A stretch of 64,000 nucleotides of DNA from Trichomonas tenax (GCA_023091735.1 JALKBU010000066.1:1-64000), one strand, 5' to 3'. Positions 1 to 10,330 are shown, numbered from the stretch's first letter. Program-made: numbers and translations. Notes: generated by a model not told the origin, from the letters alone.

Positions 1-603
1 CACTTACACCACTGGATAGACAACTATCAATATGTACATGAAAGTACTTTCAAATCGAAAAAATATTGATCAGATAAAAAGTTATGAAGGTCGCGGGACT
101 ACACCGCAGAAGGAAAAATTTTCCCATTTGAAGTAAAAATATCATCTTTATATTGAATGCCATTCTATATAATAAAAATTAGCAAAAGAATTAAACTTTG
201 ATAAGTTTTGAACTAAATACTGTAAACATGATTTAATTTATGTTATGTTAATTTTTCTAAAAATTGTGTACGTTAACAGTTCTCAAAAAATTAAGACACC
301 TTGGACCAGATTTTGTACGGATTATAAATTATATGCAAATTGTTTATTTTATATATATTATGGAAATTGTTTATTTTATATATATTAGGGAAATTATGAT
401 TATGGATATTCTCAGAGTATGATTTTTTCAGTGTTGGACAAATTTTTGGATTACCCTGAAAAATCAAACTCTGTATACTACTGTAATTTGAGTCCGCGTC
501 ACTTTGCAAAATTATTTTCGTAACGAATCGTGTCACATGAAAAATTTTGCCATTATAGTCTTTACATGACAATAACTATATTTAAGGTTATTCAAAATTC
601 AAG
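1..603. other. Non-coding left edge with a short AT tandem repeat
   Basis: No convincing gene is visible. Positions 1-69 hold an open frame of 22 codons ending in TGA that could be the 3' end of a gene cut by the window edge, but it is too short to judge. Around 338-392 a unit of about 25 bp (TTGTTTATTTTATATATATT plus flank) occurs twice in tandem. TTTACATGACA at 561-571 is a variant of the intergenic motif seen across the window and lies about 33 bp before the ATG of the next gene. Confidence 0.5.
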
Positions 604-2040
604 ATGAGAAAAGATGAACCAGTAAAATTAGAAATTCCAGAGACTCAGCAGCCACAACCTGTCGAAGTCGAAAAGAGATCGGAAGTGGTCAAAGACGTCC
701 AAGTCGAAGAGGAAGAAACGGACTTCTTGAACTGGAACGGATACGATGCTTTTTGTCTGTTCGTTTTGGTGATGGTTGGCATCTTCTGCAGGTTCTGGAT
801 CATCCAGTACCCCCGTCACTTCACTCTGAACGAAGAAAAACACGTCACATACATAAATTCGTATCTCAATGGCTCTTTCTTTTTCCCTTCGCAGCCCCCA
901 ATGAGCGAAATAATGCTTGCAGGGATTTCGTCGTTCTCTCAGTACAAAGGTTCTCTGAAGCCTCCTTATCACGAAACTAATTTTACATTTCCAAACATGG
1001 AATATGTAGCTTTAAGATCTCCTTCTGCGTTTTTCTCTGCTATCGTTATTCCTTTATCGTTTTTCATCGTCAGATTGCTCGGAGGAAGCACATTTTCGTC
1101 TTTTGCGGCCGGATTATTCACAATGTTCGATTTCTTGCTTGTTGGCTTAGCGAGGAATATTACAACAGATGGCTTCATTCAGTTGTTCGTTGGAATGGCC
1201 ATTTTTGCAACAGCATTCATGAGACATTTCGTTTATGAGTCAACTTCTTATTATATTTGCTATATTGCTCAATCAGCGTTCGTAGGTCTCGCTTTTGCAT
1301 CGGATTGGAATTGCATTGCTGTTCTAGCTTTCGTTGTTTTCTATAATTATTTCACATTTCACAAAATTAAGCCAATTTTCATTACAATATTATCTTCGTT
1401 TATTATATTATACATCTCCTACATGATTCACGTTATTCTATTGCCAAGAGAATCCTCACAATCAATTGGATTGTCGATTAAATATCAAAACTCACTTTCT
1501 GCTCACGGTGCGTCACTTCACATCAACCATCTTCGAGTACCACTTTTCGCGCTTGAAATAATTTTCAAATCAATCAGATTACACATTCGCAGATCTAATT
1601 TTGTTAACTTCTTAGCTTGGCCCGCGATGTTGTGCCAATGGAAAGTCCTCTGGACACAGCTCGGAAGAACTGTCGCTGTTTTCGGCGATTTACCAGTTTG
1701 GTGGGCAATTTCTTTGCTCGCAGTAATTCAAATCTTGAATATGTTCTTCGCAATGAGAATTAGAAAGCAGAGTTCACTTATGTACTGCGGATACTTCGTG
1801 ACCCTATGTGTGTTTATCCTCAAAACAAGCGAGCGCGGACTTTTAGATTATCAAATTCCAGTTCTCTTCGGTATTTGGGGCCTTGCACTTTCTCTCGATA
1901 CAGAGTTCTCAGAGCAGGTTTCGGGTTTCTTAACCGCGTTCCTGATTGCAGCTTCAACATTTATTTTCATTCTTTGGGCGCCACTCGTATATGGATATGA
2001 AAACTTTGATACAAGATTCACACCTTATTTCGCGAAATGA
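604..2040 (+). CDS. Protein O-mannosyltransferase-like (GT-C fold) multi-pass membrane protein
   Basis: A 478-residue protein. A charged N-terminal tail (about residues 1-45) is followed by roughly nine hydrophobic segments. Residues 70-105 follow the pattern of the first lumenal loop of the PMT/GT39 family, which transfers mannose from dolichol-phosphate-mannose to Ser/Thr in the ER. The conserved tyrosine/glycine spacing and the FFF..PP element are present, and a later Arg and 'LG' helix also match. Two hallmark positions differ: the family Asp-Glu pair reads Asn76-Glu77, and the His of the HPP motif reads Gln97. The protein is also shorter than typical PMTs (about 750 residues) and has no MIR domain. 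It may therefore be a pseudoenzyme or a GT-C enzyme with another acceptor. The ATG at 604 is the first in frame. No clean Inr precedes it, only TTCAAAATTCAAG directly upstream. Confidence 0.6.
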   Translation: MRKDEPVKLEIPETQQPQPVEVEKRSEVVKDVQVEEEETDFLNWNGYDAFCLFVLVMVGIFCRFWIIQYPRHFTLNEEKHVTYINSYLNGSFFFPSQPPMSEIMLAGISSFSQYKGSLKPPYHETNFTFPNMEYVALRSPSAFFSAIVIPLSFFIVRLLGGSTFSSFAAGLFTMFDFLLVGLARNITTDGFIQLFVGMAIFATAFMRHFVYESTSYYICYIAQSAFVGLAFASDWNCIAVLAFVVFYNYFTFHKIKPIFITILSSFIILYISYMIHVILLPRESSQSIGLSIKYQNSLSAHGASLHINHLRVPLFALEIIFKSIRLHIRRSNFVNFLAWPAMLCQWKVLWTQLGRTVAVFGDLPVWWAISLLAVIQILNMFFAMRIRKQSSLMYCGYFVTLCVFILKTSERGLLDYQIPVLFGIWGLALSLDTEFSEQVSGFLTAFLIAASTFIFILWAPLVYGYENFDTRFTPYFAK

Positions 2041-2499
2041 GTTAAATTCGAATAAAATCATTTGTAAAATTTTATCAACAATCAATTTAACTTCTATAGA
2101 CCTTAGACACATATCTTATTCAAATACTTATACTTATCTCATTGATAATTTACATTACCAAAGCTCAAAAATATAGTAGAAACAAAATTCTTTTTTTTTT
2201 CTACATAACAAAATGTGATTCACCATTCAAATACTTAAACTCTTAGCTTTGATATCTTTCTTTCCAAAAGTTTGAAAATTTGATTTTATATTTTCATGTA
2301 CATAGCAAAATATGATTTGCTAATCAGTAATGTAGAAGATAAGCTTTATATTCCTCAACATGATTTTACTTGAATGAGAAAATTTTAAATTTCCACAATT
2401 AGATTTTGTGATTCAAAGTCCAAAATTTCGAATATATAATTTTTAGGCAAATCTATAACTAAATTCACAATCATATCACAATTTTGAAAATTTTATTTG
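2041..2499. other. AT-rich intergenic region
   Basis: No gene or structured element was recognised between the two plus-strand genes; it is AT-rich with poly-T runs. The right end carries the promoter of the WD40 gene. Confidence 0.6.
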
Positions 2500-2512
2500 T
2501 CACTTTTCATTA
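2500..2512 (+). promoter_or_regulatory. Trichomonad initiator (Inr) of the WD40 gene
   Basis: TCACTTTTCATTA matches the described T. vaginalis Inr consensus TCA-Y-T-W-Y-T-CATTA at every position. It lies 7 nt before the ATG at 2519, so the predicted mRNA leader from the A of TCA is about 17 nt. This is the strongest single-site clue to the organism. Confidence 0.9.
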
Positions 2513-2518
2513 TTTATT

Positions 2519-3493
2519 ATGTTGTCTTTTTCTCCTTTACCAAAATGGCCGGCGTTGAATTTAGATTCGCAAATTTTTGCTGTTAGGACTGCCAGCGACA
2601 ATTCCTATATCGCTGCCGCTCTTTCCAATGGACAGATCGCTTTAATCAGTGGAACAACAGGAAGACTTTCATTCACATTGAATGCGTCCGAAGAATCACT
2701 TCCTTTGACATCTCTGAGGTTCCACCCGCAAAATCCGAGAACAATTATTTCTGTATCTTCGTCAGGAACGATTAGCGAATTTTCAACAAAAACTTCTCAA
2801 GCGAAGAGCACGTGGACGATATCGGAAAAGGATAATCAGATATTCGCATTCGACATTAGTTATGTTGGCGATAAGTTTGCTACAGCAGGACTCGATAAAA
2901 CAGTAAGAATTTACGATTACGAAACTCAGAAGATAACAATGTCGTTTGCAAAGTATCCATACGATGAGGAGTCTAGGGGACACACAAACAGAATTTTTTC
3001 TTTGATTTTTGATCCACTTGATCCAAATATTGTTGTTACAGGAGGTTGGGATGATACAATTCAGTTTTGGGACCTTCGTGTGAAGTCATCTGTTCGATCC
3101 ATTTTCGGACCTCACATTTGTTCTGATTCTATTGATATTCACGATCATAATTTGATTGCAGGCAGCTGGAGAACAATGGATCAGTTGCAGTTATTCGATA
3201 CAAGGACATTTACAATGACAGCCAACATCAAATGGAATAAAGTTCAATCAGACCACACAGCCCTCGTTTACACGGTTAAATTCCATCCAAGCGGTGATTT
3301 CTTCGTTGCTGGTGGCTCCGGAGAGACTTCAGTTCGTGCATTTTCAACAAAAACATTTTCTCAAGTTGGAAAGCAAGCGAACTTTGATTCTCCAGTTTAT
3401 TCTGTATCATTCAACAACAATGCCGATTCTCTGTTCGTTGGAACACAGAAAGGAGAAATATTCAATTACGGAATTCAATTTACAAGAAATTAA
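2519..3493 (+). CDS. WD40-repeat protein
   Basis: A 324-residue protein made almost wholly of WD40 beta-propeller repeats. The clearest is the GGWDDTIQFWDLR segment, and DKTVRIYDYET is another blade end; about six to seven blades are expected from the length. No extra domain is visible, so it is probably a scaffold with a protein or peptide partner. Its ATG sits just downstream of a perfect Inr, which fixes the start. It ends 266 bp from the convergent Prp19-like gene. The partner gene lacks the WD40 half of Prp19, so a split arrangement is conceivable, but nothing in this propeller identifies it as Prp19-derived. The specific orthologue is unknown. Confidence 0.85.
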   Translation: MLSFSPLPKWPALNLDSQIFAVRTASDNSYIAAALSNGQIALISGTTGRLSFTLNASEESLPLTSLRFHPQNPRTIISVSSSGTISEFSTKTSQAKSTWTISEKDNQIFAFDISYVGDKFATAGLDKTVRIYDYETQKITMSFAKYPYDEESRGHTNRIFSLIFDPLDPNIVVTGGWDDTIQFWDLRVKSSVRSIFGPHICSDSIDIHDHNLIAGSWRTMDQLQLFDTRTFTMTANIKWNKVQSDHTALVYTVKFHPSGDFFVAGGSGETSVRAFSTKTFSQVGKQANFDSPVYSVSFNNNADSLFVGTQKGEIFNYGIQFTRN

Positions 3494-3759
3494 TTTATTT
3501 GTTTTTTATTATTTATTTGTATAAAGCTCAAAATGATCACCCTTAAGTTTTTTAATCCATCCCATAGTGATAATAAAGAATATAACAAATATTCAAATCA
3601 TGGATCTTTATTAAATGATATTTCATTATTTTAATAACGAAATTGATTTATTGTATAAACATTTTATTCTAAAACAAAACATATGGCTGACAATTTCATC
3701 CAATATCAAATGAAATATTATTAATTTTTGATGAAATATGTTGTATTATGAGAAGCATC

Positions 3760-4200
3760 CTAATTTTCAGCAGCTGGAGCCTCCTGAGGGACTTCTTCTG
3801 TATTTATCGGATGAATTGCAATTTGATCTGGATTTTCAGTGATTAAGCGAGCAATAATGCGTTTTGCAGCTTCTTTTTCGTACAATGCCTGCGCAAGCTC
3901 TCTCTCGCATTGTCCCAATTTCTTTCTAGTTTCGAATAATTCTTTTTGCAAAATGTTCCACTGATTTTGAAGTCCGGAGAGGCAGTCACCGAACGTCGAA
4001 ATCTGGAACTGCGCAGGCTCGATATTTGGTTGCGAAATTTGAATTTCGATTAAATCAGTTTCGTGCAAAGGATTTCCTGTAACAGGGCAAACGGGTGAAT
4101 TCTGAATCGACTTTATGATCGAATCTTTGTCGTAAATGATACCGTTCGGAGTGACAACGGGAATCTTCGGGATTTTACCCGTTAAAGTGCAATGAAGCAT
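3760..4200 (-). CDS. Prp19-like U-box protein without WD40 domain
   Basis: A 146-residue protein. Residues 1-65 form a Prp19-type U-box (starts MLHCTLTGKIPK; contains VCPVTGNPL), the E2-binding domain of the Prp19 ubiquitin ligase in the NineTeen spliceosome complex. Residues 70-130 closely follow the Prp19 tetramerisation coiled coil (LQNQWNILQKELFETRKKL, then CERELAQALYEKEAAKRIIA). The chain stops soon after, in an acidic tail, whereas usual Prp19 proteins run to about 500 residues with a C-terminal WD40 propeller. No continuation is seen in the downstream DNA. The open frame extends seven codons further upstream from a TTG, but an Inr occupies that stretch, so the ATG at 4200 is chosen. 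It could be a paralogue rather than the main Prp19. Confidence 0.85.
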   Translation of the reverse strand: MLHCTLTGKIPKIPVVTPNGIIYDKDSIIKSIQNSPVCPVTGNPLHETDLIEIQISQPNIEPAQFQISTFGDCLSGLQNQWNILQKELFETRKKLGQCERELAQALYEKEAAKRIIARLITENPDQIAIHPINTEEVPQEAPAAEN

Positions 4201-4203
4201 TTT

Positions 4204-4216
4204 TAATGAAATGTGA
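4204..4216 (-). promoter_or_regulatory. Inr of the Prp19-like gene
   Basis: On the minus strand TCACATTTCATTA differs from the full Inr consensus at one position and lies 3 nt before the ATG at 4200. It supports starting the protein at that ATG. Confidence 0.75.
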
Positions 4217-7163
4217 CACAAAAACTGACTTTTAATTTGACATTTGATTTCTTTCCTACGATTCTCATATTGCTTTAAGGCTTTTTTCTTATTCCAAACA
4301 TCAGTTTTCCTGACAGTTCATTGATTTACATAACAAGAAAGCTATTGTCTTTTATATTTTATAATTCAATTTAATAATTTCAATAAATCAAGACAATATC
4401 ACTGTTGTTATTTTCAAAAACGTTTTGCTATGAAACAGAAATCTTCTTAGATACAATTATTTTTTAATAATATTTTAATTCTATTTCTCATCTTGATTTT
4501 ATCATTATAAATCAATGATTTGTTGACTTTTATATTAAAATGTCGAATGCTATTGGGCATTGGAAAAGTTTTTGATATTGATTTCATGGAACAAAGAACT
4601 TGCTGATCGCTAGGCATTAAAACTCGAATTCGATTGTTTCGTAAATAGATATATGATGTAGTATATCAGAAGCAATAAGCCAGCTCATTGATTTTGTCTA
4701 AAATCATAATTTCACATATGAATATTAATTTAATATATTGAATCCCATAAAATTCAAAAATATTCAAAGGAGATCATCACAGCATCATATACAATCTAAT
4801 AGCAATCATGTTTATCAACAAGTCCAAAATAATGATATTCATTAATTTTCATTATAAGTAAAGAAAAACAAGATATAAACACAGTGTAAATAGATATCAT
4901 AACTTGCATCTAATATAAATCATAAAGTCTGTGAAATATAGCAGCATGAAATAATGAGTTACAGCATGATTTTGTTAATCATAATAATTTAAACATATTT
5001 GAGTATATTCACATCATAACACAAAAGGAGTTTTTGAATTTTTATCTAATCCCACGATATAGAAGAGGAATAAGCATTATGGGTAAATAATATATCAAAT
5101 TGAGTATGTAAATATATGAAATAACAACTTCGCACAGGTATGACAATACTTTACTTCACGAATATATAATAAAAGAATAACAAAAACATATTATTGTCGT
5201 TTGATAAAGGTACGGAAACTCGAATCCGCACATAGGATTTTCTCCTTATTCAAACTATGCTACGCATGTCGACTTCCATGAAAATTCACGCCTGTAATAC
5301 ACATAGTGTTTGACACCAGAAAAATATTTAGGGGGAGTAACCTTGCCCCTAAATAAATAAATAAATTCTATAGTCAAAATGGAGCAATATCATCAAAGTG
5401 ATATTCATATCTAAGACCCCACCTAAAAACTTCAATTTGGTTAATCTTTATCATCGATATTAATATCATCAATTATCTAGGTTCCACATAGGAAATTTGT
5501 AATTTATCAATTAAAAAAAGAGCTCTGAGAATAATGGTTATGCTTTAATCGTAAGGAATATCGATTTTTAAGTACGCTGATTGTTTGATACCTTGAGAAA
5601 AAATTAAAAATCGAATTTTCCGTAAATTTTTCAAAAGATTTTCATGGGTTATCATGTAATTACGATGCAAGTCATAACATTAGTAGATTTACCGTGCAAA
5701 TGCGAATAATGCTTAACGATGATAATAAAAAAGTCGAATAAAACATGAAGCAAGAGGAAATGTACGATGAGAATGGATGTGATACATCCTTCAGCAGTAG
5801 TTGACTGGGAAAAAATTGATTAAAATTACCAAATATTAAGTTGGAAATCGTGGGACAGGTGCCGGAGATTTGGCTGCCAGACCTAATTCGTTCATGTTTT
5901 AGCATAGTTTTCGAGCCTTGTGAGAGTTTGGAATGAAGGCCCCATCATTGGGATTCATGTTTAAAAATAGGAGTGATAAAGGGTCTGATTCCTGGATTAT
6001 CCCTTTTAAGGGCAAAATTGAATGGTGTGCAGCTATCGTCGCATTTTTTTGTGTGTGACATAACCTTATACACATTCGAAAATTGAATTGTGTCTACGGT
6101 TTTGTCTTACACAAAGACAAATTTCGTAATCTGAGTTAATGTGACATATATATATTATGCATAAAATGAATCATAACGGCTGACTTAAAATCCGTAAATA
6201 ATATAAAAAATCTCAGAAAATACAAAAATTGCATAAAAAATTGATTTTACAAATGATAATACACACTGGGCACAGATCCTTTTCGCTTGCACACACATAC
6301 CCGCTTTTTCGACATGTGTAAGCTATGCTTGTACGCATTTCGAAAATCACGCCTGTGATACATCTGGTGGACGACACTGTATTTAAATAGGGGATGTATC
6401 CAATATTTAGGGGATGAAAATTATATACAGATATATCGATATACTCATATGAAGAATGCTGTATCTATTCTAATTAATCAAATCTGAGCATTTGAAAATT
6501 TAAATTTATCTATCTCTAATAATGACTATAGTCAACTATATTTTAATTCATATTTGAATCGAAACTCAAGTTGTAACAGTTTTCTTGTAGTTACATTTAT
6601 ATATATTTACTTACTAATGGGGGCTAGCAATATGCTGAAACCATTAGCAAATCCTAGGTGCCAATATTTTTCTGCAATTATTGAAAAATTACATATATGT
6701 TTTTGGTGATGAATATCAATATTTTTGTATAAGAAGCTTATCCTATCATTATGAGGCATAAACAACATAGTAGATTTTTAATATCATATTAAACTTTATT
6801 ATATTGGTATTTTATGCAGCTTTGCTTGCCCAATAGATATTAGATGTATTGTAGAGTACTATGATGTGGAATAATTAAATATAATAACTTTCTGTAAGAA
6901 CTTTACTGAATGAAGTTTCCGTGGTAAAATAAGGTTAAGAGTTTACTTACCTTTCGCTTGATATGATTTTTGAATATTCCTTTGGATATAATTTGATTAC
7001 AGATACATCAAGCACCATTTTTTGTTATATTGACAAAAGAATCGAACCCCATTATGTTCCATTTCTTTCAAAAATTAACCTCGTCGAATTCAATGCATAA
7101 CAGACCAATGTAAAACATTGAATATAAATTTGTAAACCAATGAATTAAAAATTTGTTTAAAAA
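4217..7163. other. Long gene-poor region with a degenerate repeat pair
   Basis: No intact gene is visible in nearly 3 kb. Two stretches, about 5215-5345 and 6270-6420, share blocks in the same order: CTATGCT..ACGCAT, then TCACGCCTGT.ATACA, then a GACAC-like block and a run of Gs with TATTTA. They look like two decayed copies of one repeat. DNA at about 5790-6030 is GC-richer than its surroundings and holds short open stretches on the plus strand that may be a coding relic, not identified. The immediate upstream region of the ABC transporter gene lacks a clear Inr. Confidence 0.5.
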
Positions 7164-9206
7164 ATGACTGAAAGACGTGACTCGAGCGAGTATTCGAAGA
7201 GCGGTTCTGATAAATCCAGTCAGTGCGTCGTTCAGACCAAATTTACCAAAGAAGATAACAAGAAAGGACGCGGAAAAGTTTGTTCTTTGTTATTAACTGA
7301 TCCGTATGCGATTGCTGGTCTTATTCCTACACTCGCGAGTGGTGCATTCCCGATTATTACGTTCTATTTCCTTGGTAACGTCATTACATTGATGGGAAAG
7401 TACACAATGAATGTTATTGGAGATCCAATGAAAGATATCTCAAAACAATTGATATATTTCAGTATAGTTATCATTGTTGTATCTGTTTTAAGAGCTATTT
7501 CATCAATGTTCTGGATTCGTGTCGGATCTAGAATTTCAACACGCATTAGATCAGAAGTTTTCAGAGGAATCATGACATATGATATTGCCTTCTACGATAC
7601 ACATCCAATCGGCGCTCTTTTGACTGTTCTTGGTGAAGATACTTCAGTTATTCAAGAATGCTTCGGCACAACGAAATGCCTTCAACTGCAGCTGTTTGGA
7701 CAGTTCCTGGTTGGTTTAATTTGGGTTTTCTGCCTCTCATGGAGATTAGGTTTGATTATGTTAGCGTTAGTTCCAGTTGTCATCATAATTATGCTTATTT
7801 TCCACCCATTCATCCATAAGAATGCTATCGCCCGTTTCCAAAACTTCTCAAAGGCAATTACAATCGCAGAAGAAACAATCGCTGCGATCAGAACAATCCG
7901 CGGCTTCAATCACGAAGATGAAGAAATAAAGCGCTTCGTTGAGAAAAATGAAGAGGCTGCACACTTCGAAAGAAATATTGTTTATTTTATCGGCACAATG
8001 TTCTTCGTTGTGTTCGTTTTTGTTTGGGCTGTTGTCATCGGCAACCTTTACTACGCATCAAAGCTCGTCGGCACTAAAGAAAATGGTCGCAATTTCGATC
8101 CAGGTATGATGTTCTCTGTTTTCGGCATGACAATGATGGGCTGCATGGGTCTTGTCTTCTTCGAGAACTCCATCCAGGCCGAGCAGCGCGCTGTCACCGC
8201 TGCAAACAGAGTTGTCAAATTATTGGACTACCAGCCAGCAATTAACTTCAGCGGCGGCATCCAGTACGACGACTTCAAGGGCTACATAAAGTTCCAGAAC
8301 GTTTCATTCCAGTATCCAACGAGAAATGTCATGGCATTGATTAATGTCTCATTCGAGATCAAACCGAACGAACAGATCGCTTTAGTCGGCCACTCCGGAT
8401 CCGGAAAGAGCACCTGCGTCCAGCTCATCGAGCGCTACTACGATGTCACAGAAGGCATCATTACGATCGATGGACACGATATCAAAGAGATTGATCCACA
8501 CTGGCTTCACAGGAAGATCGCTCTCGTCTCGCAGGAACCAACGCTCTTCCAAGCCAGCGTCAGAGACAACGTTACATACGGCGTTCTCGACAAGAAGACC
8601 GATGACGAAGTTTGGGATGCTTTGGAGATCGCAAACGCCAAGAAGTTCGTTTCAAAATTCGACAATCAGCTCGGACAGTTGGTTGGCGACAGAGGTTCAA
8701 CAGTTTCCGGTGGCCAAAAGCAGAGAATTGCCATTGCAAGAGCTGTCATCAAAGATCCAACAATCTTGATTTGCGATGAAGCAACAAGTGCTCTTGATGC
8801 TGAGTCTGAGAAGAAGGTCCAGGCCGCACTCGACAAGATCTTGGAGACAAGGACAGGTGTCATCGTCGCCCACAGATTGTCAACAATTAGAAATGCAACA
8901 AGAATTTACGTTTTCGATGCTGGTGTCATTGTCGAAATCGGTAATCACGAGGAACTCATCGAGAAGAAGGGACACTACTGGAACTTGGTCAAGAGGCAGC
9001 TGAAGAAGGCCGAGGACGAGCAAAAGAAGAAAGAAGAGCAAGAGAAGGAACAACCAAAGGCCGATAAACCAGCCGAGGAAGAAAAGAAAGCTGAACCAAA
9101 ACCAATTGAAAAAATAGAAGAAAAGCCAAATAAAGAGGAAATGTCTGAGTTATCCGGTTCTTATTACAGCTCTTCTTCTTCTTATTACTCAGAATCAAAG
9201 AAATAA
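7164..9206 (+). CDS. Half-size ABC transporter, ABCB (MDR/TAP) type
   Basis: A 680-residue exporter half-molecule, expected to work as a dimer in a membrane. A hydrophilic N-terminus (1-45) is followed by one six-helix ABC transmembrane domain (about 50-320) and a nucleotide-binding domain (about 375-620). Visible motifs are Walker A GHSGSGKS (409-416), signature VSGGQKQR (514-521), Walker B ILICDEATSALD (534-545) and the switch-region AHRLST near 569. All catalytic elements are intact. The tail (620-680) is rich in Lys/Glu and ends in a Ser/Tyr cluster. The NBD uses markedly more C-ending codons than the membrane half. The substrate cannot be read from the sequence; lipid, peptide or drug export are all possible. 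Confidence 0.93.
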   Translation: MTERRDSSEYSKSGSDKSSQCVVQTKFTKEDNKKGRGKVCSLLLTDPYAIAGLIPTLASGAFPIITFYFLGNVITLMGKYTMNVIGDPMKDISKQLIYFSIVIIVVSVLRAISSMFWIRVGSRISTRIRSEVFRGIMTYDIAFYDTHPIGALLTVLGEDTSVIQECFGTTKCLQLQLFGQFLVGLIWVFCLSWRLGLIMLALVPVVIIIMLIFHPFIHKNAIARFQNFSKAITIAEETIAAIRTIRGFNHEDEEIKRFVEKNEEAAHFERNIVYFIGTMFFVVFVFVWAVVIGNLYYASKLVGTKENGRNFDPGMMFSVFGMTMMGCMGLVFFENSIQAEQRAVTAANRVVKLLDYQPAINFSGGIQYDDFKGYIKFQNVSFQYPTRNVMALINVSFEIKPNEQIALVGHSGSGKSTCVQLIERYYDVTEGIITIDGHDIKEIDPHWLHRKIALVSQEPTLFQASVRDNVTYGVLDKKTDDEVWDALEIANAKKFVSKFDNQLGQLVGDRGSTVSGGQKQRIAIARAVIKDPTILICDEATSALDAESEKKVQAALDKILETRTGVIVAHRLSTIRNATRIYVFDAGVIVEIGNHEELIEKKGHYWNLVKRQLKKAEDEQKKKEEQEKEQPKADKPAEEEKKAEPKPIEKIEEKPNKEEMSELSGSYYSSSSSYYSESKK

Positions 9207-9403
9207 ATTTGATACAATGTTAAACATTTTCTTTAACTAAATCAATTATATTATCGAAATACACATTATATCTTACAAGAAAATTCTTAACACATTGAAT
9301 AACGAAAATTCAATAATTTTTGTGTTGCTTTTATCTACAAAATCGATAAGTTTTTATATAAAGCTCTTCATTTCGAATTTTATCGTAGTCATCAATGTTG
9401 TAA

Positions 9404-9565
9404 TCAAATAAGGAAAATATTTCTACTCGAGCCCACGAGGCAGCTCTTATGAATATTCCAGATTTTACAATAAAGTCTATGGGCAGATGGAAAACTGATG
9501 TTTTTACTCGTTACACTGCCATTGACATGCGTCAGGCTTCCACAGCCATTACCCCCATAATTTAA
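9404..9565 (+). pseudogene. C-terminal relic of a tyrosine recombinase (Crypton/DIRS-like)
   Basis: A 53-codon open stretch bounded upstream by TAA (9401-9403) and ending with TAA. It encodes the C-terminal end of a tyrosine recombinase. The segment STRAHEAALMNIPD matches the box II region with its Arg, SMGRWKTDVFTRY gives the GRW motif, and the following Tyr sits at the nucleophile position. The rest of the enzyme is missing, so this is a fragment. The family is suggested by the pattern S-x-R..A..G/N-x-PD..IK..GRW-x-[ST]D....Y, seen in transposon-borne recombinases. No ATG or promoter was recognised. Confidence 0.55.
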
Positions 9566-10012
9566 TAAACAACCCCCTTTTATTAAAAAATTGAGAGAAA
9601 AAATGTGCAAAAAAAAAATTAGAAAAGAGGCGGCTAAATTCAAATTTGAATGATACAAGAATTGTATTTTTAACACATGCACATATTATAATGCACATTT
9701 ACCGTCTAATTATAAAAAATTAGTCTATTTTATTAAGTTTTTATTACTGATTATTTCAATTTTGACGACATAGATTAATAAGCATAAGTAGAATTCATGC
9801 ATGCACGCTGTGCATTTTTCATCGCCTATCAAAAGTATCAGAACTCAATTTAATATTGAATTATAGATGTTTCTGTTAAAATAAAGCAAAATTGCGTGAT
9901 TCTGTAATTTTTGAGCTACCCTAAAGCTCACAGTAACTCTGTTGATCATGCATTCGCGTACAACTCAATAAAATGCTGTAAAGTAGCTTAGAAAGCAGAT
10001 ATTATAATCAAA

Positions 10013-10122
10013 AAGATCAAATATCATTTAAATTGACATGCTTCTTGCTCACATCATACAGAATATCGCTGAATTGAAGAAAATGGGCAGGAAACACGTC
10101 TTTCTCAATGATATTTGATCTT
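10013..10122. repeat. 16-bp perfect inverted repeat
   Basis: AAGATCAAATATCATT at 10013-10028 is the exact reverse complement of 10107-10122, with 78 bp between. It lies in a gene-free stretch that also contains two further foldbacks. Confidence 0.7.
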
Positions 10123-10246
10123 GAAATATAGCTGGACGCTACATTCCTTTATGTATAGTATGCATCGAATACGTATGCTCTGCAGATGTAATTTTGGAAT
10201 TTGCTGGTGCCAGAAGTCGATAATTTAACCAAAAAATATAAAAACC

Positions 10247-10330
10247 ATCAAAAATGATCAATTTCTAGTAAAAATTCTCCAGAACAGCAAATGCCTGGAG
10301 AATTTGTACCAGAAATTGAACATTTTTGAT
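10247..10330. repeat. Long hairpin: 36-bp arms, 12-nt loop
   Basis: Arm 10247-10282 pairs with 10295-10330 at 33 of 36 positions, with a 12-nt loop at 10283-10294. Pairing continues more weakly outward for about 12 bp. The compact shape is that of a foldback element or a small structured transcript. No open frame explains it. Confidence 0.75.

Noticed and set aside
628..972. 114-codon minus-strand frame in the first gene
   Set aside because: Antisense to the PMT-like coding sequence, with no promoter or recognisable domain.
2519..4200. Idea that the WD40 gene is the missing half of Prp19
   Set aside because: The genes are on opposite strands with separate promoters, and the propeller shows no Prp19-specific feature I can name; kept only as a question in the finding.
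7026..7050. Possible tRNA T-loop (reverse strand GGGTTCGATTC)
   Set aside because: No acceptor stem, D-arm or anticodon arm could be placed around it.
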